IMG/VR virus record: IMGVR_UViG_3300036406_001035
Span: 78,522-142,521 of that record
Origin: a virus
Reading direction: 5' to 3' (one strand)
DNA length: 64,000 nucleotides
Made by a program: the position numbers and the translations under genes. Shown in pieces: positions 1 to 7,481 of the stretch (its first letter is position 1; the number at the start of each line of letters is the position of its first letter). The notes beneath the pieces were generated by a model. The model was not told where the DNA came from, did not search any database, and was given only the letters and a program-made list of their open reading frames with translations.

Positions 1-2
1 CT

Positions 3-203
3 AAAATCAACTCTGAAAATGAGTTATTAAGATTAGATTACAATACTGCTGTAAAAGTATATGAAGAAGCTAATCAAAAAGCTATTCAAATATTTGAGCA
101 AAAGCGTCAAGAAGATATTCAAAAAACTTCTTCTTTACGTATTCAAATTGATCCACGTTTTCAACCTGTTGTAGATTTATTTCTAAAACAGCTAGAAAAC
201 TAG
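3..203 (+). CDS. 3' end of an unrecognised gene (partial)
   Basis: An open frame enters from the left edge and ends at TAG 201-203, giving 66 visible residues with no internal stop. The visible part is charged and helical (KVYEEANQKAIQIFEQKRQE) and ends with a short hydrophobic helix near DLFLKQLEN, as in a coiled-coil protein. The true start lies outside the window. It is not recognised, and the reverse-strand frame over the same bases is a shadow. Confidence 0.6.
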   Translation, partial: KINSENELLRLDYNTAVKVYEEANQKAIQIFEQKRQEDIQKTSSLRIQIDPRFQPVVDLFLKQLEN

Positions 204-641
204 TCCATACTGATGGTAAGAAAGAGATAGGCACAAGCTGATTCTTTTTCTTTTTATGTTTATATAATAAGTCCAAAACAATATATAATATATATTATAA
301 TAACTAAAGAATGGCTTTGTGCCAAAAAACCGCTTTCTTACAAAATAAAACAAAACTGAGATAGAACTCACTAGTTAATAAGGTTACTGAAAACTCTAAT
401 AAGAGCAGATAATTTATTAATGAACATGAGACTTAGTATTTGTCATTGCCTTTGTAGTAAGAAAGGTCTTTGTTTTAGTATTTGATTTTGTATTTATCTA
501 TTTACTTATTATATAAACAACATTTATTTTTAAATACCTGAATGAATAATTCAGGTTGGTAGTCTAATATCCTGAAAAATCTAATGGATAGCGTTTAGTG
601 ACTATGATGTAATTATTAATAATTTAAAAACAATAAAACTC
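204..641 (+). other. Non-coding interval with foldable RNA
   Basis: No convincing reading frame lies in these 438 bases. The stretch holds a long-range stem (216-341) and a perfect 8-bp hairpin, ACCTGAAT 536-543 with ATTCAGGT 549-556. The word GTAAGAAAGG recurs near 459-468. It may be a leader, a small RNA gene or a regulatory region ahead of the gene at 642. No promoter could be assigned with confidence. Confidence 0.5.
216..341 (+). ncRNA. Candidate structured RNA with two-step long-range stem
   Basis: GTAAGAAAG (216-224) pairs with CTTTCTTAC (333-341), and inside it GGCACAAGC (230-238) pairs with GCTTTGTGCC (314-323) with one bulged U. The enclosed part is extremely AT-rich. Two nested matches of 9 bp or more at consistent spacing are unlikely in filler sequence. 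Strand and transcription are inferred from the flanking genes, and no known RNA family was recognised. Confidence 0.4.
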
Positions 642-965
642 ATGCTTGAAGAAACTATTATTTTAATTCCTAAATTAGTTGGAACTGATTTAAAGACTGA
701 AATAACTAAATTTTGGAATAAATCGTTAATTCCAGGATTATTTAAAGATTCTTTTGGGAATCTTCTTAGTCAAAATGGAGATTTATTAGAAGTTAATGAA
801 TTATACTCATTAGCTTTAAAGGCTGCTCATAATAGTACTTCTCGTTTTTATGCTATTTTAGCAGATATGTCTAATCAATTAGGATTAGATTTTGATGATT
901 TTGAAGAACAAATTAATTCATTAGTAGTCTCAAATGAAAAATTTTATGAAACCTCTTATAATTAA
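642..965 (+). CDS. Unrecognised 107-aa acidic protein
   Basis: The frame opens with ATG behind an A-rich leader (aacaataaaactc) and has no Shine-Dalgarno site, as in Bacteroidota. The protein is mostly helical and acidic (GLDFDDFEEQ near the C-terminus), with no membrane segment or known motif. It is the first gene after the non-coding interval. The next gene starts 2 nt after its stop. Confidence 0.7.
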   Translation: MLEETIILIPKLVGTDLKTEITKFWNKSLIPGLFKDSFGNLLSQNGDLLEVNELYSLALKAAHNSTSRFYAILADMSNQLGLDFDDFEEQINSLVVSNEKFYETSYN

Positions 966-966
966 T

Positions 967-1125
967 ATGGAACAAGAAACTAGTATTTTAACAGAAGTAA
1001 CAGCTACTCATAAGGTTTTTAATATTAAAACAAATCAAATTTGTTTTATAGGAACGTATGAAGAATGTGATGATTATAAATATTCATCAGTATATCCTAT
1101 GATTTATGAAATAATACCAAGATAA
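967..1125 (+). CDS. Unrecognised 52-aa protein
   Basis: I chose ATG 967 over an in-frame ATG at 934, because the earlier one would overlap the upstream gene by 32 nt while 967 follows its stop by 2 nt. The protein has a compact beta-rich look (VTATHKVFNIKTNQICFIGTY), as in small phage proteins that copy a repeat-like fold. The next gene begins 2 nt after its stop. Function unknown. Confidence 0.6.
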   Translation: MEQETSILTEVTATHKVFNIKTNQICFIGTYEECDDYKYSSVYPMIYEIIPR

Positions 1126-1126
1126 T

Positions 1127-1294
1127 ATGAATGAAGAAAAGATATGGTCAGATGACCCACAATATGAAGAGTTTTTTAACTTTCCTGTATCTGTTATAGA
1201 ATCCAGTAATGGAATGTGGGTTGCTGCATTTAATAAAAAGAGTGAAGAATACTTAGGAGAAGATATATCAGCTGTAGAATCCAAAATACAATAG
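1127..1294 (+). CDS. Small 55-aa acidic protein
   Basis: ATG 1127 follows the previous stop directly and the frame runs to TAG 1292-1294. The product is acidic (MNEEKIWSDDPQYEEFF), with a short beta-like core (SSNGMWVAAFNKK). Position and spacing fit an operon of tiny genes. No known family is recognised. The longer reverse-strand frame over this locus is a shadow. Confidence 0.5.
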   Translation: MNEEKIWSDDPQYEEFFNFPVSVIESSNGMWVAAFNKKSEEYLGEDISAVESKIQ

Positions 1295-1315
1295 AACAAC
1301 ATCAAATAATTTTAT

Positions 1316-1849
1316 ATGGAAAAGAAAAGAAATTTATGGGTAATACCAACAGATAAACCAAGTAGGTTAATTTATAATGATGCAAATCAATTATGTTACC
1401 AGTCTAATAAGTCATATAAGAATGATAGAAAATGGATGCACAGAAAAAAGTTTAACATCTACATCACTAATTCAGAAGAAATTAAAGAAGGAGATTGGGT
1501 ATATCATTATGCTTCACATAAAATGTTTAAGTATGATGGACACGGACTTTGTGTGGAAGTTAAAAAAATCATTCTAACAACAGACCAAGACTTAATCAAA
1601 GATGGTGTACAGGCTATTGACAATGGGTTCTTAGAATGGTTTGTAAAGAATCCAAGTTGTGAGAGTGTTGAGATTGAAAATACTTGTTTAGAAGTAAGAG
1701 TATGTGATTGTGCTATGAATGAAAATTGTTTAAAGCCTGGATACAAAATCATAATTTCACAAGAAGAACCTAAACAAGAAATAGCAGGTAAAGCATTTTA
1801 TGAATCTGCTGATAAAGTAATTACAGTTACGAGACAAGAAAATGTATAG
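1316..1849 (+). CDS. Paralogous EIKEGDW/DLIKDGVQAID protein, copy 1
   Basis: 177 aa. The N-terminal part has a beta segment with EEIKEGDWVYHY. The middle carries KKIILTTDQDLIKDGVQAID followed by FLEWFVKNPSCE. After that come several cysteines (VCDCAMNENC) and an IIISQEEPKQE segment. The same blocks in the same order occur in the gene at 2681, so the two are paralogs. Such proteins are common in Bacteroidota phages without a known role. The next gene's ATG overlaps the end by 8 nt. Confidence 0.8.
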   Translation: MEKKRNLWVIPTDKPSRLIYNDANQLCYQSNKSYKNDRKWMHRKKFNIYITNSEEIKEGDWVYHYASHKMFKYDGHGLCVEVKKIILTTDQDLIKDGVQAIDNGFLEWFVKNPSCESVEIENTCLEVRVCDCAMNENCLKPGYKIIISQEEPKQEIAGKAFYESADKVITVTRQENV

Positions 1850-2108
1850 TGAGGAAGAGGTGAGAGAAACAGTAAATTGGAAAGCAGTGTATGAAGAATC
1901 ATTAAGTATGCAAAAGTGTTCAAATGCAGGATTCTTAAGTAAAATTAATGAGTTAAAAGAGCAAATCAAAACAATGTATAGTAAGGAAGAAATTAAGGAA
2001 GCGATAAGATTTGGTTTTGATAAGGGTTTTTGTAGTAATTCAAGAAATAAAGTAAAAAATTTAGGACTATCAGAACAAGAATGGTTTGAACAATTTAAAA
2101 AGAAATAA
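1842..2108 (+). CDS. 88-aa protein ending in WFEQFKKK
   Basis: It starts 8 nt inside the previous gene (ATGTATAG), so translation is probably coupled. It is a helical, charged protein whose last part (LSEQEWFEQFKKK) matches the tail of the 264-aa protein at 2681 (LLQEWIEQFKKK). This suggests that the gene at 2681 equals copy 1 plus this gene fused, or that copy 1 was split. Function unknown. Confidence 0.7.
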   Translation: MYSEEEVRETVNWKAVYEESLSMQKCSNAGFLSKINELKEQIKTMYSKEEIKEAIRFGFDKGFCSNSRNKVKNLGLSEQEWFEQFKKK

Positions 2109-2109
2109 T

Positions 2110-2511
2110 ATGAACAAAGAATTTATACCATACGAACATACACCATACGAACAAGCATTAGCTTTAAAAGAACTTGGTTTTGATGAACCATGTTTTGGAT
2201 ATTACAATATTGACCCACAACTAAAAAATCCTGCTTTTAATATGGTAAAACCATTTGAGCACATATGGTGTTTACCTGCTCCTTTATACCAACAAGCATT
2301 TAGATGGTTTAGAGAGAAGCATGGAATTTTTGTATCAATTGTTCCAAATAGACATGGGAGCTTAGATTCTTTTATTGGATGGATTTATGTACCATTAAAT
2401 GGTTCTACTAAAGATATTAATGTTGGAGATTATAAAATAGGGTTTAATACTCCAGAAGAAGCAGAACTTGCTTGTTTAATTAAATTAATCGAAATTGTAA
2501 AAAACAAATAA
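2110..2511 (+). CDS. GFDEPCFGYY-type protein, 133 aa
   Basis: ATG 2110 was chosen because it follows the previous stop; the in-frame ATG at 2086 would overlap by 23 nt. The motif ALKELGFDEPCFGYY, a central FEHIWCLPAPLYQQAFRWFREK and a C-terminal FNTPEEAELACLIKLIE resemble the gene at 4037 (LCFNEPCQGYF, PTYEQAYKFLLAL). This is a small-protein family met in Bacteroidota phages, with no known biochemical role. Confidence 0.75.
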   Translation: MNKEFIPYEHTPYEQALALKELGFDEPCFGYYNIDPQLKNPAFNMVKPFEHIWCLPAPLYQQAFRWFREKHGIFVSIVPNRHGSLDSFIGWIYVPLNGSTKDINVGDYKIGFNTPEEAELACLIKLIEIVKNK

Positions 2512-2512
2512 G

Positions 2513-2665
2513 ATGGAAAAGATAAAAAAGTATTATCCCTTTTGGCTAGGTCTTTTGTGGTTTATTATCTTAAATGGTTTTGAAATCATTAGAAGTGCGC
2601 CAAGTATTGGAATGCTAATCATGTATCTGATTGGGTATTTTAAACTAACTAAATTACACGAGTAA
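2513..2665 (+). CDS. Small membrane protein, 50 aa
   Basis: ATG 2513 lies 1 nt after the previous stop and the frame ends at TAA 2663-2665. It has two hydrophobic segments (FWLGLLWFIILNGF and IGMLIMYLIGYF) joined by a short polar loop. It is most likely a two-pass inner-membrane peptide. Role unknown; a holin-like job is possible, but it lies far from the lysis cassette. Confidence 0.55.
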   Translation: MEKIKKYYPFWLGLLWFIILNGFEIIRSAPSIGMLIMYLIGYFKLTKLHE

Positions 2666-2680
2666 TAAAAACAAAATAAC

Positions 2681-3475
2681 ATGAAAAACATACACATATT
2701 ACCAACAAATAAACTGATTCAAAACATCTACATCACTTCTGATGAAGAAATTAAAGAAGGAGATTGGGTTTTTAATTTTGAATATAATTACATAGTCCAA
2801 TATAATTCTGAAAAACATGACAATAAATTTTGGTACAAGAAAATCATCCTAACAACAGACCAAGACCTAATTAAAGATGGTGTACAAGCTATTGATGATG
2901 AGTTTTTAGAATGGTTTGTTAAGAATCCAAGTTGTGAGGAGGTTGATATTAAGAGAAATTATCTAGGTAGCAAATGTTTAAAATGTGGTTTTATAGAAAA
3001 TCATGATGAAGTTGATACTAAAGATTGTCCTAAATGTCATAATACAACTTATGAACATTTATATAATAACAAAATCGTCATCCCACAAGAAGAACCTAAA
3101 AAAGAAACAACTCAAGCAATAGATAAGCTTTTTGATGAGGCTAAATCTGAATTTGGAAATACGCTTAAAATGTTATCAGATTCTTTTATAGATAAAACAC
3201 TTGAAGAAGCTGCTGAAAGATATGTTAAATCTGATTTAAAAAAAACACCTCTGTATTGGTTATTTCATGATACTTTTAAAGCAGGTGCTAAATGGCAAGC
3301 AGATAGAAGGTATGGTGAGGAAGATATGATCAACTTTGCAGAATTTGTAGCAAAATATCCAGATAAAAATAAAAATGTAAACGGAGAAATGTTACACGCT
3401 AAATCTAAATATGATAGTTCTGAAAGAACTATTGATTTATTACAAGAATGGATTGAACAATTTAAAAAGAAATAA
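2681..3475 (+). CDS. Paralogous EIKEGDW/DLIKDGVQAID protein, copy 2, with zinc ribbon
   Basis: 264 aa. The N-terminal half repeats the blocks of the 1316 gene (EEIKEGDWVFNF, IILTTDQDLIKDGVQAID, EWFVKNPSCEEVDI). A CLKCGF...CPKC four-cysteine pattern around residues 98-119 looks like a zinc ribbon and is missing from copy 1. The C-terminal 130 residues are helical (DKTLEEAAERYV, KAGAKWQADRRYGEEDMI) and end in WIEQFKKK. The gene is clearly expressed-looking but functionally unknown. Confidence 0.8.
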   Translation: MKNIHILPTNKLIQNIYITSDEEIKEGDWVFNFEYNYIVQYNSEKHDNKFWYKKIILTTDQDLIKDGVQAIDDEFLEWFVKNPSCEEVDIKRNYLGSKCLKCGFIENHDEVDTKDCPKCHNTTYEHLYNNKIVIPQEEPKKETTQAIDKLFDEAKSEFGNTLKMLSDSFIDKTLEEAAERYVKSDLKKTPLYWLFHDTFKAGAKWQADRRYGEEDMINFAEFVAKYPDKNKNVNGEMLHAKSKYDSSERTIDLLQEWIEQFKKK

Positions 3476-3477
3476 AA

Positions 3478-3732
3478 ATGAATAAAAATTTTGAAAATGC
3501 AATGGAAGCAATTGGTCAAGCAGTATTTGAAATGTTTGATAAAAACACTCCACAACCAGTTTCTAATTTACTATCAATTGTAAACGAAGGATACGTATTA
3601 GTACAATGGCCTGAATCACAAGAGTATATGGAAGAAGAATGGTTTGATGAAGAAGCAATATTTTGTGGAGGAAGTGAAGATAAAACAGGTGGTAGTGCTT
3701 ACTTTATACCTATAAAATATATAGTAAATTAA
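3478..3732 (+). CDS. Unrecognised 84-aa acidic protein
   Basis: It begins 2 nt after the previous stop. The frame has a helical N-terminus and then a beta-rich part (GYVLVQWPESQEYMEEEWF, GGSAYFIPIKYIV). This resembles small single-domain phage proteins with an SH3- or KOW-like fold, but the match is impressionistic. It sits in the same operon as the paralogous genes upstream. Confidence 0.65.
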   Translation: MNKNFENAMEAIGQAVFEMFDKNTPQPVSNLLSIVNEGYVLVQWPESQEYMEEEWFDEEAIFCGGSEDKTGGSAYFIPIKYIVN

Positions 3733-3748
3733 TTAAAATAAAAAACCT

Positions 3749-3994
3749 ATGCTAAAATTTTTAGGTAAAAAAACATCTTCATTATCTCCAATTTTAGATC
3801 CTTTTAAATCTGATAAAGTAGATAGTATTTCCTTTAGATTACATTCCTGGGGAAAAGAACAATATTGGAAAGGAACCGTAACTTTCAAAAATGGTAATAC
3901 TTCAGGAGAATATACAACAAAAGAATATAAACCTGATGAATTTGAGAATTGTGTTAGAGATATTGAAAATGCTATAAAAAGTACAGCTATATGA
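3749..3994 (+). CDS. Unrecognised 81-aa protein
   Basis: The frame opens with ATG behind an A-rich leader (aaaataaaaaacct). The product has a basic N-terminus and a beta-strand-rich middle (SISFRLHSWGKEQYWKGTVTF) followed by a helical tail ending KSTAI. No known motif. A frame starting at 3991 overlaps its stop but conflicts with the gene at 4037 and is not annotated. Confidence 0.65.
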   Translation: MLKFLGKKTSSLSPILDPFKSDKVDSISFRLHSWGKEQYWKGTVTFKNGNTSGEYTTKEYKPDEFENCVRDIENAIKSTAI

Positions 3995-4036
3995 ATGAAA
4001 AGAATTTTATTTTAACACCACTTAAAAAACATACTT

Positions 4037-4429
4037 ATGCAAATTATTTATCATATTTTAATTATAGTAGGAATTATAGACATGATCTTATATTTTATAA
4101 CTCCTTTTAGTTTTAGAATAACTAAAATTCCTAATCATTGGTTTAGATATCTTCTACCTTGTTCTGGAATATATTTATTTATTTCTTATTTAAAGAATAA
4201 AAGACGTTTACAAAATTTAGAAGAATCTTTGATTTCTTATGAGGATTGTAAAAAACTAAGAACTTTATGTTTTAATGAGCCTTGTCAAGGTTACTTTACA
4301 GAAATAAATGGAGGAGAAATAACATTTATTCTAAAAGAATATAATATTAATGATAATAATCATCTTTTAAGACCTACTTATGAACAAGCTTATAAATTTC
4401 TATTAGCTCTTAAATTCGATACTCAATAG
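4037..4429 (+). CDS. Membrane-anchored GFDEPCFGYY-type protein
   Basis: 130 aa. The N-terminus has two hydrophobic segments (IIYHILIIVGIIDMILYFI and YLLPCSGIYLFISYL). The cytosolic C-terminal half carries LCFNEPCQGYFTEI and PTYEQAYKFLLAL, which match the soluble gene at 2110. It therefore looks like a membrane-tethered paralog of that protein. Function unknown. Confidence 0.75.
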   Translation: MQIIYHILIIVGIIDMILYFITPFSFRITKIPNHWFRYLLPCSGIYLFISYLKNKRRLQNLEESLISYEDCKKLRTLCFNEPCQGYFTEINGGEITFILKEYNINDNNHLLRPTYEQAYKFLLALKFDTQ

Positions 4430-4436
4430 AGTATCG
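4417..4436 (+). terminator. Perfect 8-bp hairpin across a stop codon
   Basis: CGATACTC 4417-4424 and GAGTATCG 4429-4436 are separated by AATA. The stop TAG 4427-4429 lies in the hairpin loop and stem base. No U-run follows, so it may be an RNA-processing or stability element and not a true intrinsic terminator. Confidence 0.4.
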
Positions 4437-4543
4437 TTGGGTCGTTAACTATATGAAGTAAAATCCAAAATATAGGTAAGATATATATCTTATACGATTA
4501 AGGTAATCTCTTTTTATTTTTTAAAACCTTAAAACAAAAAAAC

Positions 4544-4750
4544 ATGTCAGAAAAAAAGCCAATTAAAGGAAAACTACATCTTGAACCTGAACAAGAACAA
4601 GAAGTAGAATTAAGATTCTTAACTTCTTATAAAGGAGGAGTTGAAGGAACAAGTTTACACATTATAATTCCTGAAACAGGACAAGGAATTGTAATAAATC
4701 ACAATAATTTAGTCTTATTAAAAGAAGAGCTTAATCAAATCTCTTTATAA
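4544..4750 (+). CDS. Unrecognised 68-aa acidic protein
   Basis: The start follows the A-rich leader AAAACCTTAAAAC, a word that recurs before several starts here (also near 11342 and 24856). The protein contains EPEQEQEVELRFLTSYKGG and a short beta-rich half (GTSLHIIIPETGQGIVINHNN). It may be a single-domain binding protein. No family recognised. Confidence 0.65.
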   Translation: MSEKKPIKGKLHLEPEQEQEVELRFLTSYKGGVEGTSLHIIIPETGQGIVINHNNLVLLKEELNQISL

Positions 4751-4821
4751 TTTATAACATATCAATAGTTGTGTTTTATTGTTGTAGGTGTATATGGTAA
4801 GATCTGAGTTTACAGATGAAA

Positions 4822-4848
4822 GGATAGTAGGTACTATCCAATTTTTTT
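4822..4848 (+). terminator. Intrinsic terminator after 4544 gene
   Basis: GGATAGT 4822-4828 pairs with ACTATCC 4833-4839 and a run of seven T follows. A second hairpin, ATCTG/CAGAT, lies just upstream (4801-4816). The short interval 4751-4867 otherwise holds no gene. Confidence 0.65.
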
Positions 4849-4867
4849 CACTTTAAAAATATAAAAT

Positions 4868-5296
4868 ATGTTAGCTACAGCTATTAAAATTGCCTCAGAA
4901 GCATTCGAACATACATACGATAAAGGAAATAAACCTTATATATTACATTTATTATATGTAATGAATAAAGTAAGTCATTTAGGAGAAACAGCAATGATTT
5001 GCGGAGTATTACATGATTTATTTGAAGATAAATATGCAGGAGGTTATACAGAACAATATTTGTTAGATCAAGGTTTTTCTTTAGAAATAATCACTATTTT
5101 ACAATTATTAACTCATAAACCTGAAGAAGTTTATATGGATTATATTAAAAAATTAGCTTATAATCCAATAGCTAAAGCTATTAAATTGGCTGATTTAGAA
5201 CATAATTCTAAAATTACAAGACTTAAAAACCTTTCTAAAAAGACATTCGATAGATTAGAACTTTATTGTCAAGCTTATACATATTTAAATTCTTAA
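4868..5296 (+). CDS. HD-domain phosphohydrolase, SpoT/MESH1-like
   Basis: 142 aa, about the length of a stand-alone HD hydrolase. The order of motifs is that of the RelA/SpoT-type HD domain: KPYILHLLYVMNKV (conserved His, helix 2), GVLHDLFED (the HD pair, residues about 47-48) and KLADLEHNSKI (downstream Asp and His-Asn). These are the metal and phosphate ligands of (p)ppGpp hydrolases such as MESH1. It probably removes pyrophosphate from alarmones or a related nucleotide in the cytosol, which could blunt the host's stringent response. The substrate is inferred from the family. Confidence 0.75.
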   Translation: MLATAIKIASEAFEHTYDKGNKPYILHLLYVMNKVSHLGETAMICGVLHDLFEDKYAGGYTEQYLLDQGFSLEIITILQLLTHKPEEVYMDYIKKLAYNPIAKAIKLADLEHNSKITRLKNLSKKTFDRLELYCQAYTYLNS

Positions 5297-5302
5297 TATA
5301 TA

Positions 5303-5542
5303 ATGACATTAACGCAATTTAAAGCTTTAAAATCTACCATAGTATCAATTTCATCTAGTGAAACTTCTATATTTTCTGAATTAATATCATTTAATGAAAA
5401 TGAAACAATTGAAGGGGAATTAATTAAAGAAGAAGAATACTTTGGTAATATTTTAAAGTATAAAAACAGTATAACATATACTGTGTCTATTCCTCAAGGA
5501 ATAATTGAAATTGATAGTTATCGTTTTCAAAAACTCACTTAA
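5303..5542 (+). CDS. Unrecognised 79-aa protein
   Basis: It starts 6 nt after the HD gene, so the two are probably co-transcribed. The product has a helical N-terminus with Ser/Thr-rich text (STIVSISSSETSIFSELISF) and a beta-rich second half (NSITYTVSIPQGIIEIDSY). No known motif. Confidence 0.6.
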   Translation: MTLTQFKALKSTIVSISSSETSIFSELISFNENETIEGELIKEEEYFGNILKYKNSITYTVSIPQGIIEIDSYRFQKLT

Positions 5543-5553
5543 AATAAAAAAAA

Positions 5554-6306
5554 ATGAATGAAAAACTTATAAATGACGTAAAGTTATTAGAAGACCCTGA
5601 ATTAAAAAAAGCATTAAGTTTATTAGATTTAGCAGCTCCTAATTCTAAGGTTTCTAAAAATCGGAAGATATGTGCTGATATTAAAGATGCTCAGAATATG
5701 ACAGATAAAACTAATATTAAAGCTTTATCTGCTTATGAATTACAGCAAGAAATGAAAAGATTTAACTTGGTTTTAGTTAAATCCAACTATTATAAAGGAT
5801 CTTATAATAAGGACTATTTAAAGAAATTAACTGCATTTTTAGAAGATGAAAAAGCATCTATTATTTCTTCTGAATATGAAATCAAAAATAATATGTTCTT
5901 TTTATATCCTTTTAATCCTTTTTTACTTTTTACAAAAGAGTCAGATAAAGGTAACTTTATTGCTCGGATTTATGATGATGCGTTACATTTTAATAATGGA
6001 TGTTTTATTAAAAATCCTACATTATTATTTTATTATAATGAGAAATTTTACGTTATAGAAAGAGGAAATTCTTATAATAAATTTAACGCAATAATTGGAT
6101 TCTTAACTAAATCTATATTTAGTTGTATATTAACTTATATTTTAATAGCAATTAGTTTAGCTTCATTATTAGTATTATCTAAACCTAGTTTTATATTAGC
6201 AGTTAGTTTTGTAGGAGTAGTTATTTTTATGATATTTTTATTTCTTACAATGATTAATCAAATAGATTATAATAAATCTTTTAAAAAACTATACAATGAA
6301 AATTAA
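5554..6306 (+). CDS. Membrane protein, 250 aa, soluble N-terminal domain
   Basis: Residues 1 to about 180 are soluble and mixed helical/beta (LEDPELKKALSLLDLAA, YAL-type helices, FYVIERGN). Two adjacent transmembrane segments follow (ILTYILIAISLASLLVL and ILAVSFVGVVIFMIFLFL), then a short cytosolic tail ending YNEN. The tail overlaps the next possible start by 11 nt. No known family; it is probably an inner-membrane early protein. Confidence 0.7.
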   Translation: MNEKLINDVKLLEDPELKKALSLLDLAAPNSKVSKNRKICADIKDAQNMTDKTNIKALSAYELQQEMKRFNLVLVKSNYYKGSYNKDYLKKLTAFLEDEKASIISSEYEIKNNMFFLYPFNPFLLFTKESDKGNFIARIYDDALHFNNGCFIKNPTLLFYYNEKFYVIERGNSYNKFNAIIGFLTKSIFSCILTYILIAISLASLLVLSKPSFILAVSFVGVVIFMIFLFLTMINQIDYNKSFKKLYNEN

Positions 6307-6337
6307 TTCTCATATTCACATTTTTAAAAACATCTCA

Positions 6338-6874
6338 ATGAAAAAATATTTATTTATCTTATTACGAATAATTGCTTTAATTTGTTTAATTTATACATTA
6401 TTTGTAATAACGAGATTTACAATTAGTGTTGTAAATCAAGAAGTTATGATAAAACAACGTTTTTATCGTACAGAAGAAAAAAGAAAAACTACATATCAAA
6501 ATATGTATAAAACTGTATTAGAAAAATATAATGTAATTAAATTTGCTGATACAGGTTTTGCTAATATTATGTTAATTCAAATGTCTAATCAAAGTCCTAA
6601 TAAAGAATTAATGTGGTATTGGGTACAACAAAATAATCCTTCTATAACTTATACGAGGGTTCTTGATATGTATAATGATTTAATTAATTTAATTGAATCT
6701 AAACGTAATGACTTTACATATATTGAGAATGAATTACAGCAATTAAAATTTGAACATGATAGTTTATTGTTAACAATTCCTTCTAAATTTGTTGTTGGAA
6801 GAAGAAAACCAATAATTTATAGACCTATATTGTCTGATAAAACTGATGTAGTTTTTAGAACTAATAAGGAATAA
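6338..6874 (+). CDS. Single-pass membrane protein with coiled coil
   Basis: ATG 6338 is preferred because it sits directly before a basic residue pair and a transmembrane segment (KKYLFILLRIIALICLIYTLF). ATG 6296 would add 14 residues and overlap the previous stop by 11 nt, also a common junction here. The rest is periplasmic or cytosolic with helices (KRNDFTYIENELQQLKFEHD) and a basic C-terminal part. Function unknown. Confidence 0.65.
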   Translation: MKKYLFILLRIIALICLIYTLFVITRFTISVVNQEVMIKQRFYRTEEKRKTTYQNMYKTVLEKYNVIKFADTGFANIMLIQMSNQSPNKELMWYWVQQNNPSITYTRVLDMYNDLINLIESKRNDFTYIENELQQLKFEHDSLLLTIPSKFVVGRRKPIIYRPILSDKTDVVFRTNKE

Positions 6875-6882
6875 ATTATAAA

Positions 6883-6910
6883 AACCCTTTCTATTTTTAT
6901 AGAGAGGGTT
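6883..6910 (+). terminator. 12-bp hairpin between 6338 gene and tRNA-like block
   Basis: AACCCTTTCTAT 6883-6894 pairs with ATAGAGAGGGTT 6899-6910 (one G-U). It ends four bases before the first tRNA-like element and has no trailing T run. It may be a terminator variant or a processing signal that separates the mRNA from the RNA genes. Confidence 0.45.
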
Positions 6911-6914
6911 ATCC

Positions 6915-7140
6915 AGTCAGGTGGCAGAACTGGTAATGCCTATAGCTGAGTATTGGAATAAACAAGTAGACCCCTAATTAAAAGCCTAACGGATTTCACC
7001 ACCAAGAACCAAAGTTCTGGAATAATAAAAATCCTCAGATGTGGTTTAGGGACTTATCAAACTCTCCGAAATCAGAGTAGGAGCTGTTAATAACCAAGAT
7101 GGTAAGTGTTTATTTACAGGTTCGAATCCTGTCCTGACTA
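6915..7140 (+). tRNA. tRNA-like element 1 with 175-nt insert
   Basis: Acceptor AGTCAGG 6915-6921 pairs with CCTGACT 7133-7139, a D-arm-like stretch ends near 6940, and the T stem ACAGG 7116-7120 pairs with CCTGT across TTCGAAT. Instead of a 17-nt anticodon arm there are about 175 nt, closed by AATAAAC 6957-6963 and GTTTATT 7108-7114 next to the T arm, with internal hairpins such as AGAAC/GTTCT. Ends are identical or nearly so to elements 2 and 3. No anticodon can be placed with confidence. No group I core words (P7 GACUA/UAGUC type) are visible. Confidence 0.65.
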
Positions 7141-7154
7141 CAAAAAATATTAAT

Positions 7155-7313
7155 ATGAGAAGTAAAACAGTTCAGAGAATGCTGGATAAGATGAAAAAAG
7201 ACCCTTGGTGGGTTAAGTTAAAAAGATGGTTAATAGTAGAATTTTACGTAATCAATTGTTTGGGTGTTGTTAAATACATAAAAAATAATATAGTCAGGTG
7301 GCGGAATTGGTAG
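7155..7313 (+). CDS. Basic 52-aa peptide between tRNA-like elements
   Basis: ATG 7155 opens a frame that ends at TAG 7311-7313, inside the 5' end of tRNA-like element 2. The peptide is basic and amphipathic, with an aromatic-rich segment (KKDPWWVKLKRWLIVEFYVI) that could sit on a membrane. The overlap with an RNA gene makes expression uncertain. Confidence 0.35.
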   Translation: MRSKTVQRMLDKMKKDPWWVKLKRWLIVEFYVINCLGVVKYIKNNIVRWRNW

Positions 7314-7463
7314 ACCGTCTCTTGGTTGAGAAGGCTTATAGTCCATGTTCGGGGATTAACTCTTTGGCATACCGACAACTACAGTGAAGTATGAATGTAC
7401 CTCTCCTGATGTAGCGACAGAGTTTTAACTATAAGTATACAGGTTCGAATCCTGTCCTGACTA
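7292..7463 (+). tRNA. tRNA-like element 2 with structured insert
   Basis: Acceptor AGTCAGG 7292-7298 pairs with CCTGACT 7456-7462. The D region GCGGAATTGGTAGAC is of class II (Leu-like) type, and the T arm 7439-7455 is identical to the other two elements. An insert is closed by CTTATAGT 7335-7342 and ACTATAAG 7428-7435, just before the T stem. Inside it AACTCT/AGAGTT and CATAC/GTATG can pair. A small hairpin (TCTC...GAGA) occupies the place of the anticodon arm but has no normal 7-nt loop. Confidence 0.65.
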
Positions 7464-7481
7464 CTAAAATATTACGTGATA

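Noticed and set aside
82-276. Reverse-strand 64-aa frame at the left edge
   Set aside because: It overlaps an open + strand gene end and the non-coding stem; low-complexity Lys-rich translation is typical of AT-rich shadows.
3991-4110. 39-aa frame overlapping the 4037 gene
   Set aside because: It shares most of its length with a convincing membrane-protein gene in another frame and has no recognisable features.
6915-7463. Group I introns in the first two tRNA-like elements
   Set aside because: The inserts (about 175 and 120 nt) lack the P7 and G-site words visible in the intron at 35098 and are short for this class.
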